13,276 bases of DNA, from positions 1 to 13,276 of the forward strand of contig CAYGWX010000069.1 in the NCBI GenBank assembly GCA_964353855.1, read 5' to 3'. The notes under the pieces were generated by a model. It searched no databases and had not been told where the DNA came from. It was given only the letters and a program-made list of their open reading frames with translations. Source of the DNA: CAYGWX01 sp964353855 [NCBI: uncultured bacterium]. GTDB taxonomy: Bacteria; Edwardsbacteria; CAYGWX01. The first letter of the stretch is position 1. Each line of letters opens with the position of its first letter. Made by a program: the position numbers and the translations under genes. Shown piece by piece: positions 1 to 8,046 of the stretch.

Positions 1-3000
1 TCCACCACGGTGTAGACCATCGGCACCACGATGAGCGTGAGCAAGGTGGATGTGATGAGACCCCCGATCAGGGCGATGCCCAGCGGGGCCCGGGACTCAC
101 CCGAGGCCCCGGTGGCCAGGGCCGTGGGCAGCATTCCCAGGATCATGGCCAGGGTGGTCATTAAAATCGGCCGCAGACGGGTCGGTCCGGCCACGAGGAT
201 GGCCTCGTCACGGGGCAGGCCCTCCTCCCGCTTCTTGATGATGAAGTCCACCAGGAGGATGGAGTTCTTGGTCACCAGCCCCATCAGCATGATCAGCCCG
301 ATGAACGCCACCATGCTGAACGTCTTGCCGGTCAGGAACAGGGCCAGGAACGCGCCCACGATGGCCAGGGGCAGGGCGGTCATGATCGTCAGGGGATGCA
401 CGAAGCTTTTGAATTGAGAAGCCAGGATCATGTAGATGAAGACCACGGCCAGAAGCAGGGCCTCCCCGAGCGCGGTGAACGTCTCCATCATCTGCTGGGC
501 CTGGCCCTCGACTTTTATCTCCACGCCCTGGGGGCGGCGGTAGGTCTTAAGGATCCTGTTGATCTCCCGCTGAATGGTGCCCAGGGCGGTCCCCGGACCG
601 ATGCCCCCGGCGACCACCACCACCCGGGAGCGGTCCATGCGCTCCAGTTTTGCCGGGCCCTGGGCCGGCTCCACGGTGGCGACCTGGCTTAAGGGCACCA
701 GGGTCCCGCGTGGCGTCGGGATGGTGAGGTCGGAGAGGGCATGAACGCGGTCGGCTGTCTTTTTGTCAAGCTGAACCCGCACGTCGGTCTCGCGGTCCCC
801 CTCGCGGAGGTGCGTGGCCACATCTCCGGAGATCAGGGTCCGCAAGGTCATCGCTACCTGCGCGGTACCGAGGCCCAGGTCACTGGCCTTCACCCGATCC
901 ACCCGGGTGGCCACCTCGGGAAGCCCCTCCCGGGTGCTTACGTCAATGTCCACGAATCCCGGGATCTTGGAGAGCTTGTCTTTTAGGTCATAGGCCACCT
1001 GCTTCAGGACCGCCCGATCCGGTCCCCGGATTACAACCTGGATGGGGTAGTTCCACCAGGAGCTGAATCCCGTCGAGGCCGACAGGGCGGTGACCGGGCC
1101 GAAGGAGAGCTTCACCCCCGGCAGTTGAGCCAGGTCCCGGCGCACGCCCTCCTGGAACTGTGGGGTCCTGCCTTCCATTTTAAGCTTCACCGTGATCCCG
1201 GAGCGGTTCAGGGTCCCCTCGGTTCCCACCACGGTGAAGGTGTGGGCGACTTCGGGCCGGGACTTAAGATAGGCCTCGACCTCGCGCACGATCCGGTCGT
1301 TCTCCAAAATGGAAGTCCCGGGGGCCGTCTCCATGAAGAGATTGAACTCCCCGCGGTCGGGCTGGTCATTGAAGGCGGTCGGCACCATTCCGGCGAACAC
1401 GACCGCCAGGATGAACGCTGCGGTCGCGATTCCGGCCACAACCAGACGGTGCTTGATGGCCCAAGCCAGGACCGGGCGGTAGCCGTGGTCCACTTGATCA
1501 TAGGCCGCGTTCCAGCGACCGGCGATTTTCTTCCAGCCCGAGGGCACCTCGCCCTCTTTTCTGGCCTTGAAGAAGTAGGCCGACAAGACCGGGGCGAACG
1601 TGAAGGCTTCCACCAGGGAGATGATCATCGCCGCAGCCACGGTCAGCCCGAACTGGCGGAAGAACTGTCCGGCGATGCCCCGGGCGAAGGCCACGGGCAG
1701 GAACACGGCCACGATGGTCGAGGTTGTGGCCAGGACGGCCAGGGCCACCTCCGAAGTCCCGTCCCGCGCCGCGTCCATCGGCTTCTTCCCGAGCTTTTCC
1801 ATATGCCGGAAGATGTTCTCGCGGACCACGATGGCGTCGTCGATGAGCATCCCGATGGAGAGCGACAGGGCCATCAGCGAGATCATGTTGACCGTGAAGT
1901 GCATCGCGTCCATGGCGATGAAGGCCCCGATCACGCAGACCGGAAGGCCGGCGATGGTCACCAGTGTGTTGCGCAGGTCCAGGAAGAAGAAGAACACCAC
2001 CAGCCCGGCGAAGATCGCGCCCAGGATGAGGCTCTTCATGACCTCGTCCCGCTGGTGCCGGATGAAATAGGACTCGTCGAAAGCCTTGGTCAAGGCGAGA
2101 TCGGGATAGGTCCGCTGCGCCCCGGCCAGGGCCTTCTCGACCCTCTCCGCCACCTGCACGGTGTTCGTCCCCGACTGCTTCTGAACCGTGAAGACCACGC
2201 TGGGGATCCCGTCCACCCGGGAGAGCGAGCGCACCTCTTTGTATCCGTCCACAATCGCGGCCACGTCCTTGACCAGGACAGGCACTCCCCCGGAGTTGGC
2301 TATGACCACGTTTCCGATGTCCTCCACCTTGGCGAACTGGCCGGTGGTGCGAAGGGAGAGCTCTTGCGCCCCCAGGACGAGGTGCCCGCCGGGGACGCTC
2401 AAGTTCTCGCTCGAGAGTGCCTGGATGACCTGCTGGGGGGAGACCTTGACGGCTTGGAGTCGGTCGGCATTCAGGTTCACCTGAATCTCACGCTCCCGTC
2501 CGCCGACGACCGAGACCTGGGCCACTCCCTCCGCCCGCTCGATAAGGGGCTTGAGCTTGTCGTCCACGAAGAAGCGCAGGTCGGCGTCACTCATCTTTCC
2601 GCTCTGGTCCGAGATCCCGTAGGAGACCACCGGCGCGGCATTAAAGTCCAGCTTCGCGATCACCGGCTCGAGGATGTCCCTGGGCAGGCTGTTGCGGATG
2701 GAGGAGACCTTGTCGCGTACGTCCATGGCTGCGAACTTGGCCGGGGTCTCGAGCTCGAACTCGATGACCACCGAAGACAGCCCCTCCCGGGATGTGGAGC
2801 TCACGGACTTCACCCCCCCGAGAACCGATACCGCTTCCTCGATGGGCTGGGAGATCAGGGTCTCCACCTCCTCGGGCCCGGCCCCGGGATAGGCCGTGAT
2901 CACCACGATGATCGGATAATTGATGTCCGGAAACAGGTCCACGCCCAGCCGGCCGTAGGACACGATGCCCAGCACGAGAATCGCCACGATGAGCATGGTG

Positions 3001-3041
3001 ACAAAAACCGGCTGCTTGATCGAGGTATCAGATACCCACAT
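1..3041 (-). CDS. RND-family efflux transporter, HAE1-like (C-terminus cut by window edge)
   Basis: Inner-membrane proton/drug antiporter of the hydrophobe/amphiphile efflux (HAE1) type, the pump of a tripartite exporter. The frame is open from the ATG at 3041 to the window edge (about 1013 codons). AcrB-like proteins have about 1,030-1,050 residues, so only a short C-terminal tail should be missing. Visible features are TM1 near residues 11-28, two porter blocks, a membrane bundle from about residue 335, a second half starting near residue 530 and a last bundle from about residue 865. The proton-relay residues are present: Asp-Asp at 401-402 in TM4 (AcrB D407/D408) and Lys 925 in a TKNS motif (AcrB K940). 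The paired Asp favours HAE1 over heavy-metal HME pumps. An AAGGA ribosome site (3048-3052) lies 6 bases before the start. It is the last gene of the tetR-channel-adaptor-pump operon, 63 bp after the adaptor. The substrate cannot be told from sequence. Confidence 0.95.
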   Translation of the reverse strand, partial: MWVSDTSIKQPVFVTMLIVAILVLGIVSYGRLGVDLFPDINYPIIVVITAYPGAGPEEVETLISQPIEEAVSVLGGVKSVSSTSREGLSSVVIEFELETPAKFAAMDVRDKVSSIRNSLPRDILEPVIAKLDFNAAPVVSYGISDQSGKMSDADLRFFVDDKLKPLIERAEGVAQVSVVGGREREIQVNLNADRLQAVKVSPQQVIQALSSENLSVPGGHLVLGAQELSLRTTGQFAKVEDIGNVVIANSGGVPVLVKDVAAIVDGYKEVRSLSRVDGIPSVVFTVQKQSGTNTVQVAERVEKALAGAQRTYPDLALTKAFDESYFIRHQRDEVMKSLILGAIFAGLVVFFFFLDLRNTLVTIAGLPVCVIGAFIAMDAMHFTVNMISLMALSLSIGMLIDDAIVVRENIFRHMEKLGKKPMDAARDGTSEVALAVLATTSTIVAVFLPVAFARGIAGQFFRQFGLTVAAAMIISLVEAFTFAPVLSAYFFKARKEGEVPSGWKKIAGRWNAAYDQVDHGYRPVLAWAIKHRLVVAGIATAAFILAVVFAGMVPTAFNDQPDRGEFNLFMETAPGTSILENDRIVREVEAYLKSRPEVAHTFTVVGTEGTLNRSGITVKLKMEGRTPQFQEGVRRDLAQLPGVKLSFGPVTALSASTGFSSWWNYPIQVVIRGPDRAVLKQVAYDLKDKLSKIPGFVDIDVSTREGLPEVATRVDRVKASDLGLGTAQVAMTLRTLISGDVATHLREGDRETDVRVQLDKKTADRVHALSDLTIPTPRGTLVPLSQVATVEPAQGPAKLERMDRSRVVVVAGGIGPGTALGTIQREINRILKTYRRPQGVEIKVEGQAQQMMETFTALGEALLLAVVFIYMILASQFKSFVHPLTIMTALPLAIVGAFLALFLTGKTFSMVAFIGLIMLMGLVTKNSILLVDFIIKKREEGLPRDEAILVAGPTRLRPILMTTLAMILGMLPTALATGASGESRAPLGIALIGGLITSTLLTLIVVPMVYTVV

Positions 3042-3062
3042 GATTATTCCTTAATGTGAATC

Positions 3063-3120
3063 GAAGATTGAAGATTTAAGATTTCAAGCAAAATTATCCA
3101 ACCTTCACTTTTCAATCTTC
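3063..3120. repeat. Inverted repeat around the adaptor stop codon, with short direct repeats
   Basis: GAAGATTGAA at 3063-3072 is matched exactly by its reverse complement TTCAATCTTC at 3111-3120. The 10-bp arms are separated by 38 bases. The left arm runs into further GAAGATTT/AAGATTT units, giving a small GATT-rich direct repeat. One arm lies in the last codons of the adaptor gene and the other between adaptor and pump, so in mRNA it could form a stem across the adaptor stop codon and before the pump ribosome site. A regulatory role is inference; the loop is long and no U-tract follows, so it is not a classical terminator. Confidence 0.5.
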
Positions 3121-4019
3121 AAGGCCTGTTTGATCGCCACTTTATCCCCGTCTTTTAAGCCGTAGGCCCCAGCAGTAACCACCATCTCACCCTCCTTGAG
3201 GCCGGCGGTGATTTCGACCTTCTCCCCCAAGTCCTGGCCCGGGGAGACCTCGCGCTCCTGCACGTCGTCGCTGGCCACGACAAAGGCGTAGGCCTTGCCC
3301 TCCCGGCGGACCACCGAGACTGCTGGGATCACCAGGCCGTCGTGCTTTCCGGCCCGGATCTCGGAGCGGGCGAACATCCCGGGTTTGAGCTTGCCCCCGG
3401 GATTGGGTAAGGTGATCTCCACCTCCACCGTGCGGGTCTGAGGGTTCACCACCGGACTGATCTCCCTGACCGTGCCGGGGAAGTCTGCCTCGTAGGCATC
3501 CACCCGGACCACAGCCGGCTGACCGCGCTTCACGTTGCCGAGGTCCTTCTCCACCACGTTGACCACAGCCTTGACCCGGCCCATCGAGACGACCTGGGCA
3601 ATCGGGGTCATGGGAGTGACCTGGGCTCCCATATCCAGAAAGGTCTTGGCCACGATCCCGGCCATCGGACTTTTAACCTCGGACTGGGTGAACTCGAAGC
3701 CCGGCTCGTCCCGGTCCACCAGAGCCAGGAGCTCATCCTGCTTCACATACTGGTTCATCACCACCAGGTTCCTGATCAATTTTCCCGGGACCTTGGAATA
3801 GACCATGACCTGTGCCATGGCCGCAAGCGACCCCGTGGCCAGGATCTTGTCTTCCACCGGCTCCTTGGTGACGACCGCCACCTCCACGCCCACGGCCTCT
3901 TGACCCCCCAGAGCCGGGCTCGTCTTCTTCTTGCCCATGGTCACCGCCATCCGGTAGGCAGTAAGCGCCACCAACCCGACGATGACCAGCACCAGGATCC
4001 AAATCACAACTTTCTTCAT
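3105..4019 (-). CDS. RND efflux membrane fusion protein (periplasmic adaptor) lacking a hairpin
   Basis: HlyD/AcrA-family adaptor that should link the RND pump to the outer-membrane channel. It has 304 residues, short against about 370-400 for AcrA-like proteins. Residues 5-23 form an N-terminal membrane anchor and there is no lipobox Cys. The first half of the lipoyl (biotinyl-like) domain is near 71-101 and the second near 112-145 (KSPMAGIV at 116-123). Only about ten residues separate the two halves, where most relatives carry a long coiled-coil hairpin. A beta-barrel domain follows (about 148-225, with VNPQTRTVEVEI at 191-202), then a membrane-proximal domain to the end. The start at 4019 has GGAGG at 4027-4031, 7 bases upstream. 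It lies 35 bp after the channel gene and 63 bp before the pump gene. Family assignment is firm; substrate is unknown. Confidence 0.93.
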   Translation of the reverse strand: MKKVVIWILVLVIVGLVALTAYRMAVTMGKKKTSPALGGQEAVGVEVAVVTKEPVEDKILATGSLAAMAQVMVYSKVPGKLIRNLVVMNQYVKQDELLALVDRDEPGFEFTQSEVKSPMAGIVAKTFLDMGAQVTPMTPIAQVVSMGRVKAVVNVVEKDLGNVKRGQPAVVRVDAYEADFPGTVREISPVVNPQTRTVEVEITLPNPGGKLKPGMFARSEIRAGKHDGLVIPAVSVVRREGKAYAFVVASDDVQEREVSPGQDLGEKVEITAGLKEGEMVVTAGAYGLKDGDKVAIKQALKIEK

Positions 4020-4054
4020 TGTCCTACCTCCGAATTATCTCATGAATTCCAAGA

Positions 4055-5380
4055 TCACAATGTCCCCATCGCCCTTTGTAGGTTCACCCTGGCCGCCTGA
4101 AAATCGTAAAGCGCCTGGAGGTAGTTCGTCTCGGCCTGGGTCACGGCCAGCTCCGCGTCCAGGATCTCCAGGTTCGTGATGAGGCCGCTGTCGTAACGCA
4201 CCTTGCCGATGCGCAGGGACTCTTTGGCCAGGTCCACGTTCTCCTTCTGGGACTCGATGTTCGCCTGGGCCTCCCGGAGGGCCAGGACCGCGGAGTTCAC
4301 CTCCAGGGCCACGCCTTCCTCGGCCTGCTTCTGAGCGATCTCCAGCTGGCGCACTCCCGAAGCTGTCTGGGCCACCCGCCCTGAGGTCGCGAACCCGTCG
4401 AACAGCGGAGTGTAAAGGATGGCCGACGCCGTGGCGCTCTGGCCCCATTTATCTTCTCCGCTTGGCCCGGGTCTCTTGTAGTCGTAGGTCGCGGCCAGGG
4501 ACAGGTTCGGCCGGAGCCCCGCCTTGGCGATGGCCAGGGTATGCTCCAGAGCCTGCTTTTGATAGGCCAGGCTTTTTAGGTCCGGACGCTTTTCCACGGC
4601 TGTCTGAGTGGCCGCTTTTACGTCTATGGTCATGGGTTCATAAGACAGGCTTCCCGAAAGTTCTAAGGGCGAATCCAGCGGCACGCCGATCAGGTTCTTC
4701 AACGCCAGGAGCGTCATCTCGTATCCGTCGTGGGCCTTCTCCACCTGCGGCTTGGTGTTGGCGACTTGGACCTGGGTGCGCAGGAGATCGAATTTGGACA
4801 CGGTCCCGGCCTCGTAGCGTTTGCGCACCACCCGCTCTTGCTCCTGGACCCGGGCCAGGGCCTCCTCGGAAACCCGGATGAACTCCTGGGTCACAAGCAC
4901 CCCGTAATAGGCCTTGGTGACGCTGGCGATGGTCTCCTGACGCGTCTTGGCCGAATCTTCCTGGGAGGATTTAACCTGATCGCCCGCCGCGCGGGTGCCG
5001 TTCTGAACCTTGCCCCAGGAGAAGATGGACTGGGAAAGCGACAGCTTCAGGTCGTAGTTGTCCGCGTAGCCCATCTTGATCTCGCCTCCCCCGAAGGCTC
5101 GCGGAAGGGTGACCCCGGGTACCGGAGCCAAGCGCGTGTAGGTGGAAGTGAAGTCCAGTTTGGGCAGGGCCCCGGACCGGGACTCCAGGTACTTCCCCCT
5201 CGCCGCCGCGACCTTCTCCCCGGCCATCTGCACCCCGGGGTTCTGCTTCAGGGCCATCTTTATGGCGTCGTCCAGGGACAGTTTCAACGGCTCCGCCTGA
5301 ACAGGCCCTGCAAAGATGGCCAAAAGCCAGCCTACGATCAAGCCCCAATCCAATAGCCGTAACGCTATATTTTTTTTCAT
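4055..5380 (-). CDS. TolC-like outer membrane efflux protein
   Basis: Outer-membrane channel of the tripartite exporter. The 441-residue length is normal for the family. An N-terminal signal peptide is clear: basic MKK, a hydrophobic stretch at about 10-25, and a probable cut after the Ala at position 29 (VQA/EP). The mature part begins with the typical LSLDDAIKMALKQNP segment (about 34-48). It then shows two outer-membrane efflux protein repeats of long helices, for example Arg-rich KRYEAGTVSKFDLLR near the middle and KVRYDSGLITNLEILDAE near the end, the two equivalent hairpin turns. The ATG at 5380 overlaps the TetR stop as ATGA, and GAGGA lies just before it inside the TetR coding end, which suggests translational coupling. 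The adaptor has no hairpin, so channel-adaptor contacts must differ from the AcrA-TolC model. Confidence 0.95.
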   Translation of the reverse strand: MKKNIALRLLDWGLIVGWLLAIFAGPVQAEPLKLSLDDAIKMALKQNPGVQMAGEKVAAARGKYLESRSGALPKLDFTSTYTRLAPVPGVTLPRAFGGGEIKMGYADNYDLKLSLSQSIFSWGKVQNGTRAAGDQVKSSQEDSAKTRQETIASVTKAYYGVLVTQEFIRVSEEALARVQEQERVVRKRYEAGTVSKFDLLRTQVQVANTKPQVEKAHDGYEMTLLALKNLIGVPLDSPLELSGSLSYEPMTIDVKAATQTAVEKRPDLKSLAYQKQALEHTLAIAKAGLRPNLSLAATYDYKRPGPSGEDKWGQSATASAILYTPLFDGFATSGRVAQTASGVRQLEIAQKQAEEGVALEVNSAVLALREAQANIESQKENVDLAKESLRIGKVRYDSGLITNLEILDAELAVTQAETNYLQALYDFQAARVNLQRAMGTL

Positions 5381-5997
5381 TTCCTCACCCCGTTCAATAA
5401 TACTTCGGTGATCGTCCGGATGACCTGTTCTTCGTCCCGCATGTCCTGGGTGATGACCAGGGGAATCATCGCCCCGTGAATCAACCCCACAATGACATAG
5501 GCCATGGCCTGGGCCGGTAAGTCCCTGAGCTCACTTTTCTGGATGCCCTCTTGGAGGATGGCCACCAGCGAGGCGAGTTGATGCCGGTGGATTTGGAAGT
5601 ATTTCTGACGGATTTCATCCCGGATATTCCCGGTCAGGCCTCCGGACTGCCCCATCAGGATCCGGAACAGGTCCTTCCGCTCGCTAAGGTAGAAGACATA
5701 ACGCCGGATGACTTCTGAGAGCTTCTCAGTGGCATCCATGTCCTTTTCATGGACTTCCCTGAGGATCCGAGCCTGCCCCTCAAGGATTTCCTCGATCAGT
5801 GAAAAGAACAGGGTTTCTTTGTTCTCGAAATATCCGTAGATGGTTCCTTTGGCCAGCTCAGCCCGCTCCGCGATCTCCTCCAAGGTTGCCGCTTCAAACC
5901 CTTTTTCCGCGAAGACCGCCCGGGCCGCCTTCTGGATCTCCTCCTTTCTCGCTATTTTCTCACGCTCTTTACGCGGAAGGACCGCTTTTTCTTCCAT
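5377..5997 (-). CDS. TetR/AcrR-family transcriptional regulator of the efflux operon
   Basis: Ligand-responsive repressor, the first gene of the operon. With the start at 5997 it has 206 residues. A helix-turn-helix lies at about residues 38-63 (TLEEIAERAELAKGTIYGYF and following NKETL), the hallmark of the family. The rest is an all-helical ligand-binding and dimerisation domain that differs between members, so the inducer is unknown. A second in-frame ATG at 6009 would add four residues. However, the only good ribosome site, GGAGG at 6003-6007, overlaps that upstream ATG and sits 5 bases before the ATG at 5997, so 5997 is the better start. The stop overlaps the channel gene start by four bases. 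Two palindromes just downstream of the -10 box are its likely operators, so it probably represses itself and the pump together. Confidence 0.94.
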   Translation of the reverse strand: MEEKAVLPRKEREKIARKEEIQKAARAVFAEKGFEAATLEEIAERAELAKGTIYGYFENKETLFFSLIEEILEGQARILREVHEKDMDATEKLSEVIRRYVFYLSERKDLFRILMGQSGGLTGNIRDEIRQKYFQIHRHQLASLVAILQEGIQKSELRDLPAQAMAYVIVGLIHGAMIPLVITQDMRDEEQVIRTITEVLLNGVRK

Positions 5998-6002
5998 CCT
6001 TA

Positions 6003-6007
6003 CCTCC
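6003..6007 (-). promoter_or_regulatory. Ribosome binding site that decides the TetR start
   Basis: GGAGG on the minus strand, 5 bases before the ATG at 5997. It overlaps the in-frame ATG at 6007-6009, which therefore cannot use it. No other purine-rich site is seen upstream of 6009. Confidence 0.75.
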
Positions 6008-6065
6008 ATATCATTACGCCTTAAAACCTGTCTCTATTTACAAAAGTTCCCAGTCAGTCAAAATA

Positions 6066-6098
6066 TGACCTTCCGGTCAATTATTGACTGGCCAGTCA
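6066..6098. promoter_or_regulatory. Two tandem palindromic operators, probably for the TetR-family protein
   Basis: TGACTGGCCAGTCA at 6085-6098 is a perfect 14-bp palindrome. TGACC-TTCC-GGTCA at 6066-6079 has perfect 5-bp arms. Their centres are 19 bp apart, about two helical turns, and two further AGTCA half-sites lie at 6052-6060. The first palindrome begins six bases downstream of the -10 box and covers the expected transcription start, so a bound repressor would block initiation. Which protein binds is inferred from position next to the regulator gene. Confidence 0.8.
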
Positions 6099-6103
6099 TT
6101 ACG

Positions 6104-6133
6104 ATTATATCAAATGGGACATTTCGATGTCAA
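6104..6133 (-). promoter_or_regulatory. Sigma70-type promoter of the efflux operon
   Basis: Minus-strand -35 TTGACA at 6128-6133 and -10 TATAAT at 6104-6109, both perfect consensus hexamers with an 18-bp spacer. The expected start near 6097 gives a leader of about 100 bases before the regulator gene and falls inside the first palindrome. Such a strong promoter needs repression, which fits the operator layout. Confidence 0.85.
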
Positions 6134-6142
6134 GCCCGGTAG

Positions 6143-6171
6143 AAAAAAGGGCAGGCCAAAAAGCCTGTCCT
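6143..6171 (-). terminator. Intrinsic terminator of the zinc-ribbon operon
   Basis: Arms at 6149-6156 and 6163-6170 form an 8-bp stem with a 6-base loop and one mismatch: A.C in minus-strand RNA, G.U if read on the plus strand. An extra A-T pair closes the base. In the minus direction six U residues follow (6143-6148). It lies 28 bp after the last gene of the operon and 9 bp before the -35 box of the efflux promoter, so it insulates the two units. Confidence 0.75.
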
Positions 6172-6199
6172 GTTTACTTTGGTTAAACTTTCCCTCAAC

Positions 6200-6961
6200 T
6201 TACTTCCGAGACTGATCCTCCTCCAAGCCAACCACTCCTACAGCGAGGATCCTCGCCCCCAGGAGCCCGTCCCGGAGACAGTCTCCATCCCTGAAAAACG
6301 GGATCCCCACGAGCTTCGCCCCCTGGATCTTGATTTCGAATCCCAGATCCACGACCTCGGTACGCCGTCCGGCCTCCACAGCCACCAGGATGATCTCGGC
6401 CAGCTTCTCCGCGTCCGCACGCTCGTAAACTGCGGGGATGATCCTCCCCGCCTTCCCCGGACCCCGATCCGGGGGCTTTCCGGCCCGGATCTCCGGTTGG
6501 GCTGAGGTGAACACCATGCCCAGGTTGGCGGTGTAGCTGGCGAAATTCGTGGCCTCGAAGGCCGGGACGTAGATCTCCAAGTCCCGCGTCTCCCCGATTT
6601 GGAAATCCGCCATCCGCCGGGTGTAGGTCTGGATGACCCTTTGAATCAAGCCCGGTTCCTGGGCCAGGATCTCGGCCAGAGCCTCCGAGAATTGCACCGG
6701 CCGGGCCTCCCGGTCCAGGAGCTGGGTCGTAAGCTTCACCCGGGCCTCCAAGACCCAGAACGGAAGAAAAACCTCGCCTCTCCCTTCGGCGAAGGCGATC
6801 TCCTGGGGAACGAGTCTCTCCCCCTCCAGGACCTGCCCGATCCCGCAGTGGTCGCACAGGAAGAACACCTGAAACTCCCTGGCTGAAAGCGGGGCGTGGC
6901 AGGCGATGCAGCGCAGCGGGACGAGGACGATCTCACCGCTCTCCGTTTTCAACGGGGCCAT
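6200..6961 (-). CDS. Zinc-ribbon protein, third gene of an uncharacterised operon
   Basis: I do not recognise a characterised relative. The 253-residue protein starts with a four-cysteine zinc ribbon (C18, C21, C36, C39). It then shows motifs like those of the two upstream gene products: EVFLPFWVLEARV near 63-75, LEIYVPAFEA near 128-137 and LVGIPFFRD near 217-225, each a hydrophobic strand around Pro and an aromatic. Unlike its neighbours it has no convincing pair of C-terminal membrane helices, so it is probably soluble or peripheral. The ATG at 6961 shares its A with the stop of the preceding gene (TGATG), and GGAGG lies at 6970-6974, 8 bases upstream. Zinc binding is inferred from cysteine spacing. 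A role together with the two membrane partners is inferred from coupling. Confidence 0.85.
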   Translation of the reverse strand: MAPLKTESGEIVLVPLRCIACHAPLSAREFQVFFLCDHCGIGQVLEGERLVPQEIAFAEGRGEVFLPFWVLEARVKLTTQLLDREARPVQFSEALAEILAQEPGLIQRVIQTYTRRMADFQIGETRDLEIYVPAFEATNFASYTANLGMVFTSAQPEIRAGKPPDRGPGKAGRIIPAVYERADAEKLAEIILVAVEAGRRTEVVDLGFEIKIQGAKLVGIPFFRDGDCLRDGLLGARILAVGVVGLEEDQSRK

Positions 6962-8046
6962 CAGAAGAACCTCCCCAGGAGATCGCCCAGGATCCTCGCC
7001 GTGAACCGGTCCGCGAACCGCTCCCACAGGACGTGCTCCAGCCAGAGCATGAGCACGACCCCGGCCCCGAACAGGGGCATGATGCAAAGGGCCAGGACCT
7101 CGCTGATCTCGCCGGGGGAGCGCAGGGCCGAGTAGGCCTTGAGCGGTGTGCTCAGGACGAAGGCCAGGAGCATCAGCCCCAGGAGGGACAGCACGAGGTT
7201 CAGGCGGACTCTCTTTTTGGGCTGGTCCAGGTAAATGACGCTCCCGGTTGCCGCGTCCAGGGTCATCCGGTAGAGCTTGCGTCCGGAGAGATAGCGCACG
7301 ATCCAGATGGGGTAAAAGAGGAGCATCGGGGGCCCCTGTCGGGTCACCTTTAACCGGTGATGCACCTCCTCGGCCTGGCTGTACGGAGAGAGCACCAGCT
7401 CCTGATAGTACTGCTGAGCGTGCTCCAGGGCGTCTTGCGTTGAAGGGTCCTGCGGGGTGAAAATGGTCCCGTACTGGTGCATCTCCCCCTCGTCGTAGGG
7501 CTTGAGCAGGGGGAACCGCTCGTCCTTCACCTCGTACAACCCGTACTCTCCGACCTTGATCCCCGGGAAGACCTGCCGTCCCTCCCAGGACACCATGCGC
7601 TTGAAGCGCTCTCCGCCCTCCTCCAATATCTTCTTCTGGACGACCTTAGGCCCGTCCCAGGACTCCCTGACCTCATCGATCACCACCTGGCGCCGGGGCC
7701 GCTTCCAGGAGATCCATCCCTCCACTTCCCCGCGCAGGTCCCAGAGCGGGGCGAACACGAGCTGGGCGTCCAGGAGCCTGTGGCCAACCTTCTGTCCCAC
7801 CAGGGCCGCGCCGGCGGTCATCAGGGCGGCCTGCTTGACGGTCAGGGTGGGGGGGACAAAATAGCGCTGAATTCCCACCGGGGTGGTCACGAGGAAGCTC
7901 GTGGCGCAGGACGGGCAGTTCGCGATCCGGGCCCCCTCGGCGAGTTGGATGGCTCCCCCGCATTCCCTGCAGGCCAGGGCGATCGTCCTCCGGGAGGACT
8001 TCTCCTGCTGGACCGGTATAGAGGCCTGGTCCGGTTCCGCCATCAT
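6961..8046 (-). CDS. Zinc-ribbon membrane protein, second gene of an uncharacterised operon
   Basis: A 361-residue protein of unknown function. Residues 1-20 are polar; a zinc ribbon follows (C26, C29, C44, C47). The middle is soluble with two copies of the operon's motif, VFAPLWDL (about 97-104) and LLFYPIWIVRY (about 242-252). The second leads into KLYRMTLDAATGSVIYLD (257-274), which resembles the D-x-x-T-G strand turn of PepSY-type modules. Two hydrophobic helices (about 281-300 and 319-340) end the protein, followed by a short basic tail. The start is an ATGATG pair; the first ATG (8046) overlaps the upstream stop and the second (8043) is 7 bases from GGAGG, so either may be used. One-base overlap with the next gene suggests coupled translation. 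A helicase or transcription-factor label from the zinc ribbon alone would be misleading. Confidence 0.87.
   Translation of the reverse strand: MMAEPDQASIPVQQEKSSRRTIALACRECGGAIQLAEGARIANCPSCATSFLVTTPVGIQRYFVPPTLTVKQAALMTAGAALVGQKVGHRLLDAQLVFAPLWDLRGEVEGWISWKRPRRQVVIDEVRESWDGPKVVQKKILEEGGERFKRMVSWEGRQVFPGIKVGEYGLYEVKDERFPLLKPYDEGEMHQYGTIFTPQDPSTQDALEHAQQYYQELVLSPYSQAEEVHHRLKVTRQGPPMLLFYPIWIVRYLSGRKLYRMTLDAATGSVIYLDQPKKRVRLNLVLSLLGLMLLAFVLSTPLKAYSALRSPGEISEVLALCIMPLFGAGVVLMLWLEHVLWERFADRFTARILGDLLGRFF

Noticed and set aside
1125-3059. A 644-codon plus-strand open frame
   Set aside because: It lies fully antisense to the RND gene, is rich in His, Gly and Asp as expected from the reverse of a GC-rich gene, and has no domain or ribosome site. 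The minus frame has all RND hallmarks.
6200-7087. Longer N-terminal version of the third zinc-ribbon gene starting at 7087
   Set aside because: It would overlap the membrane-helix end of the second gene by 127 bases. The ATG at 6961 has GGAGG 8 bases upstream and a one-base coupled overlap.
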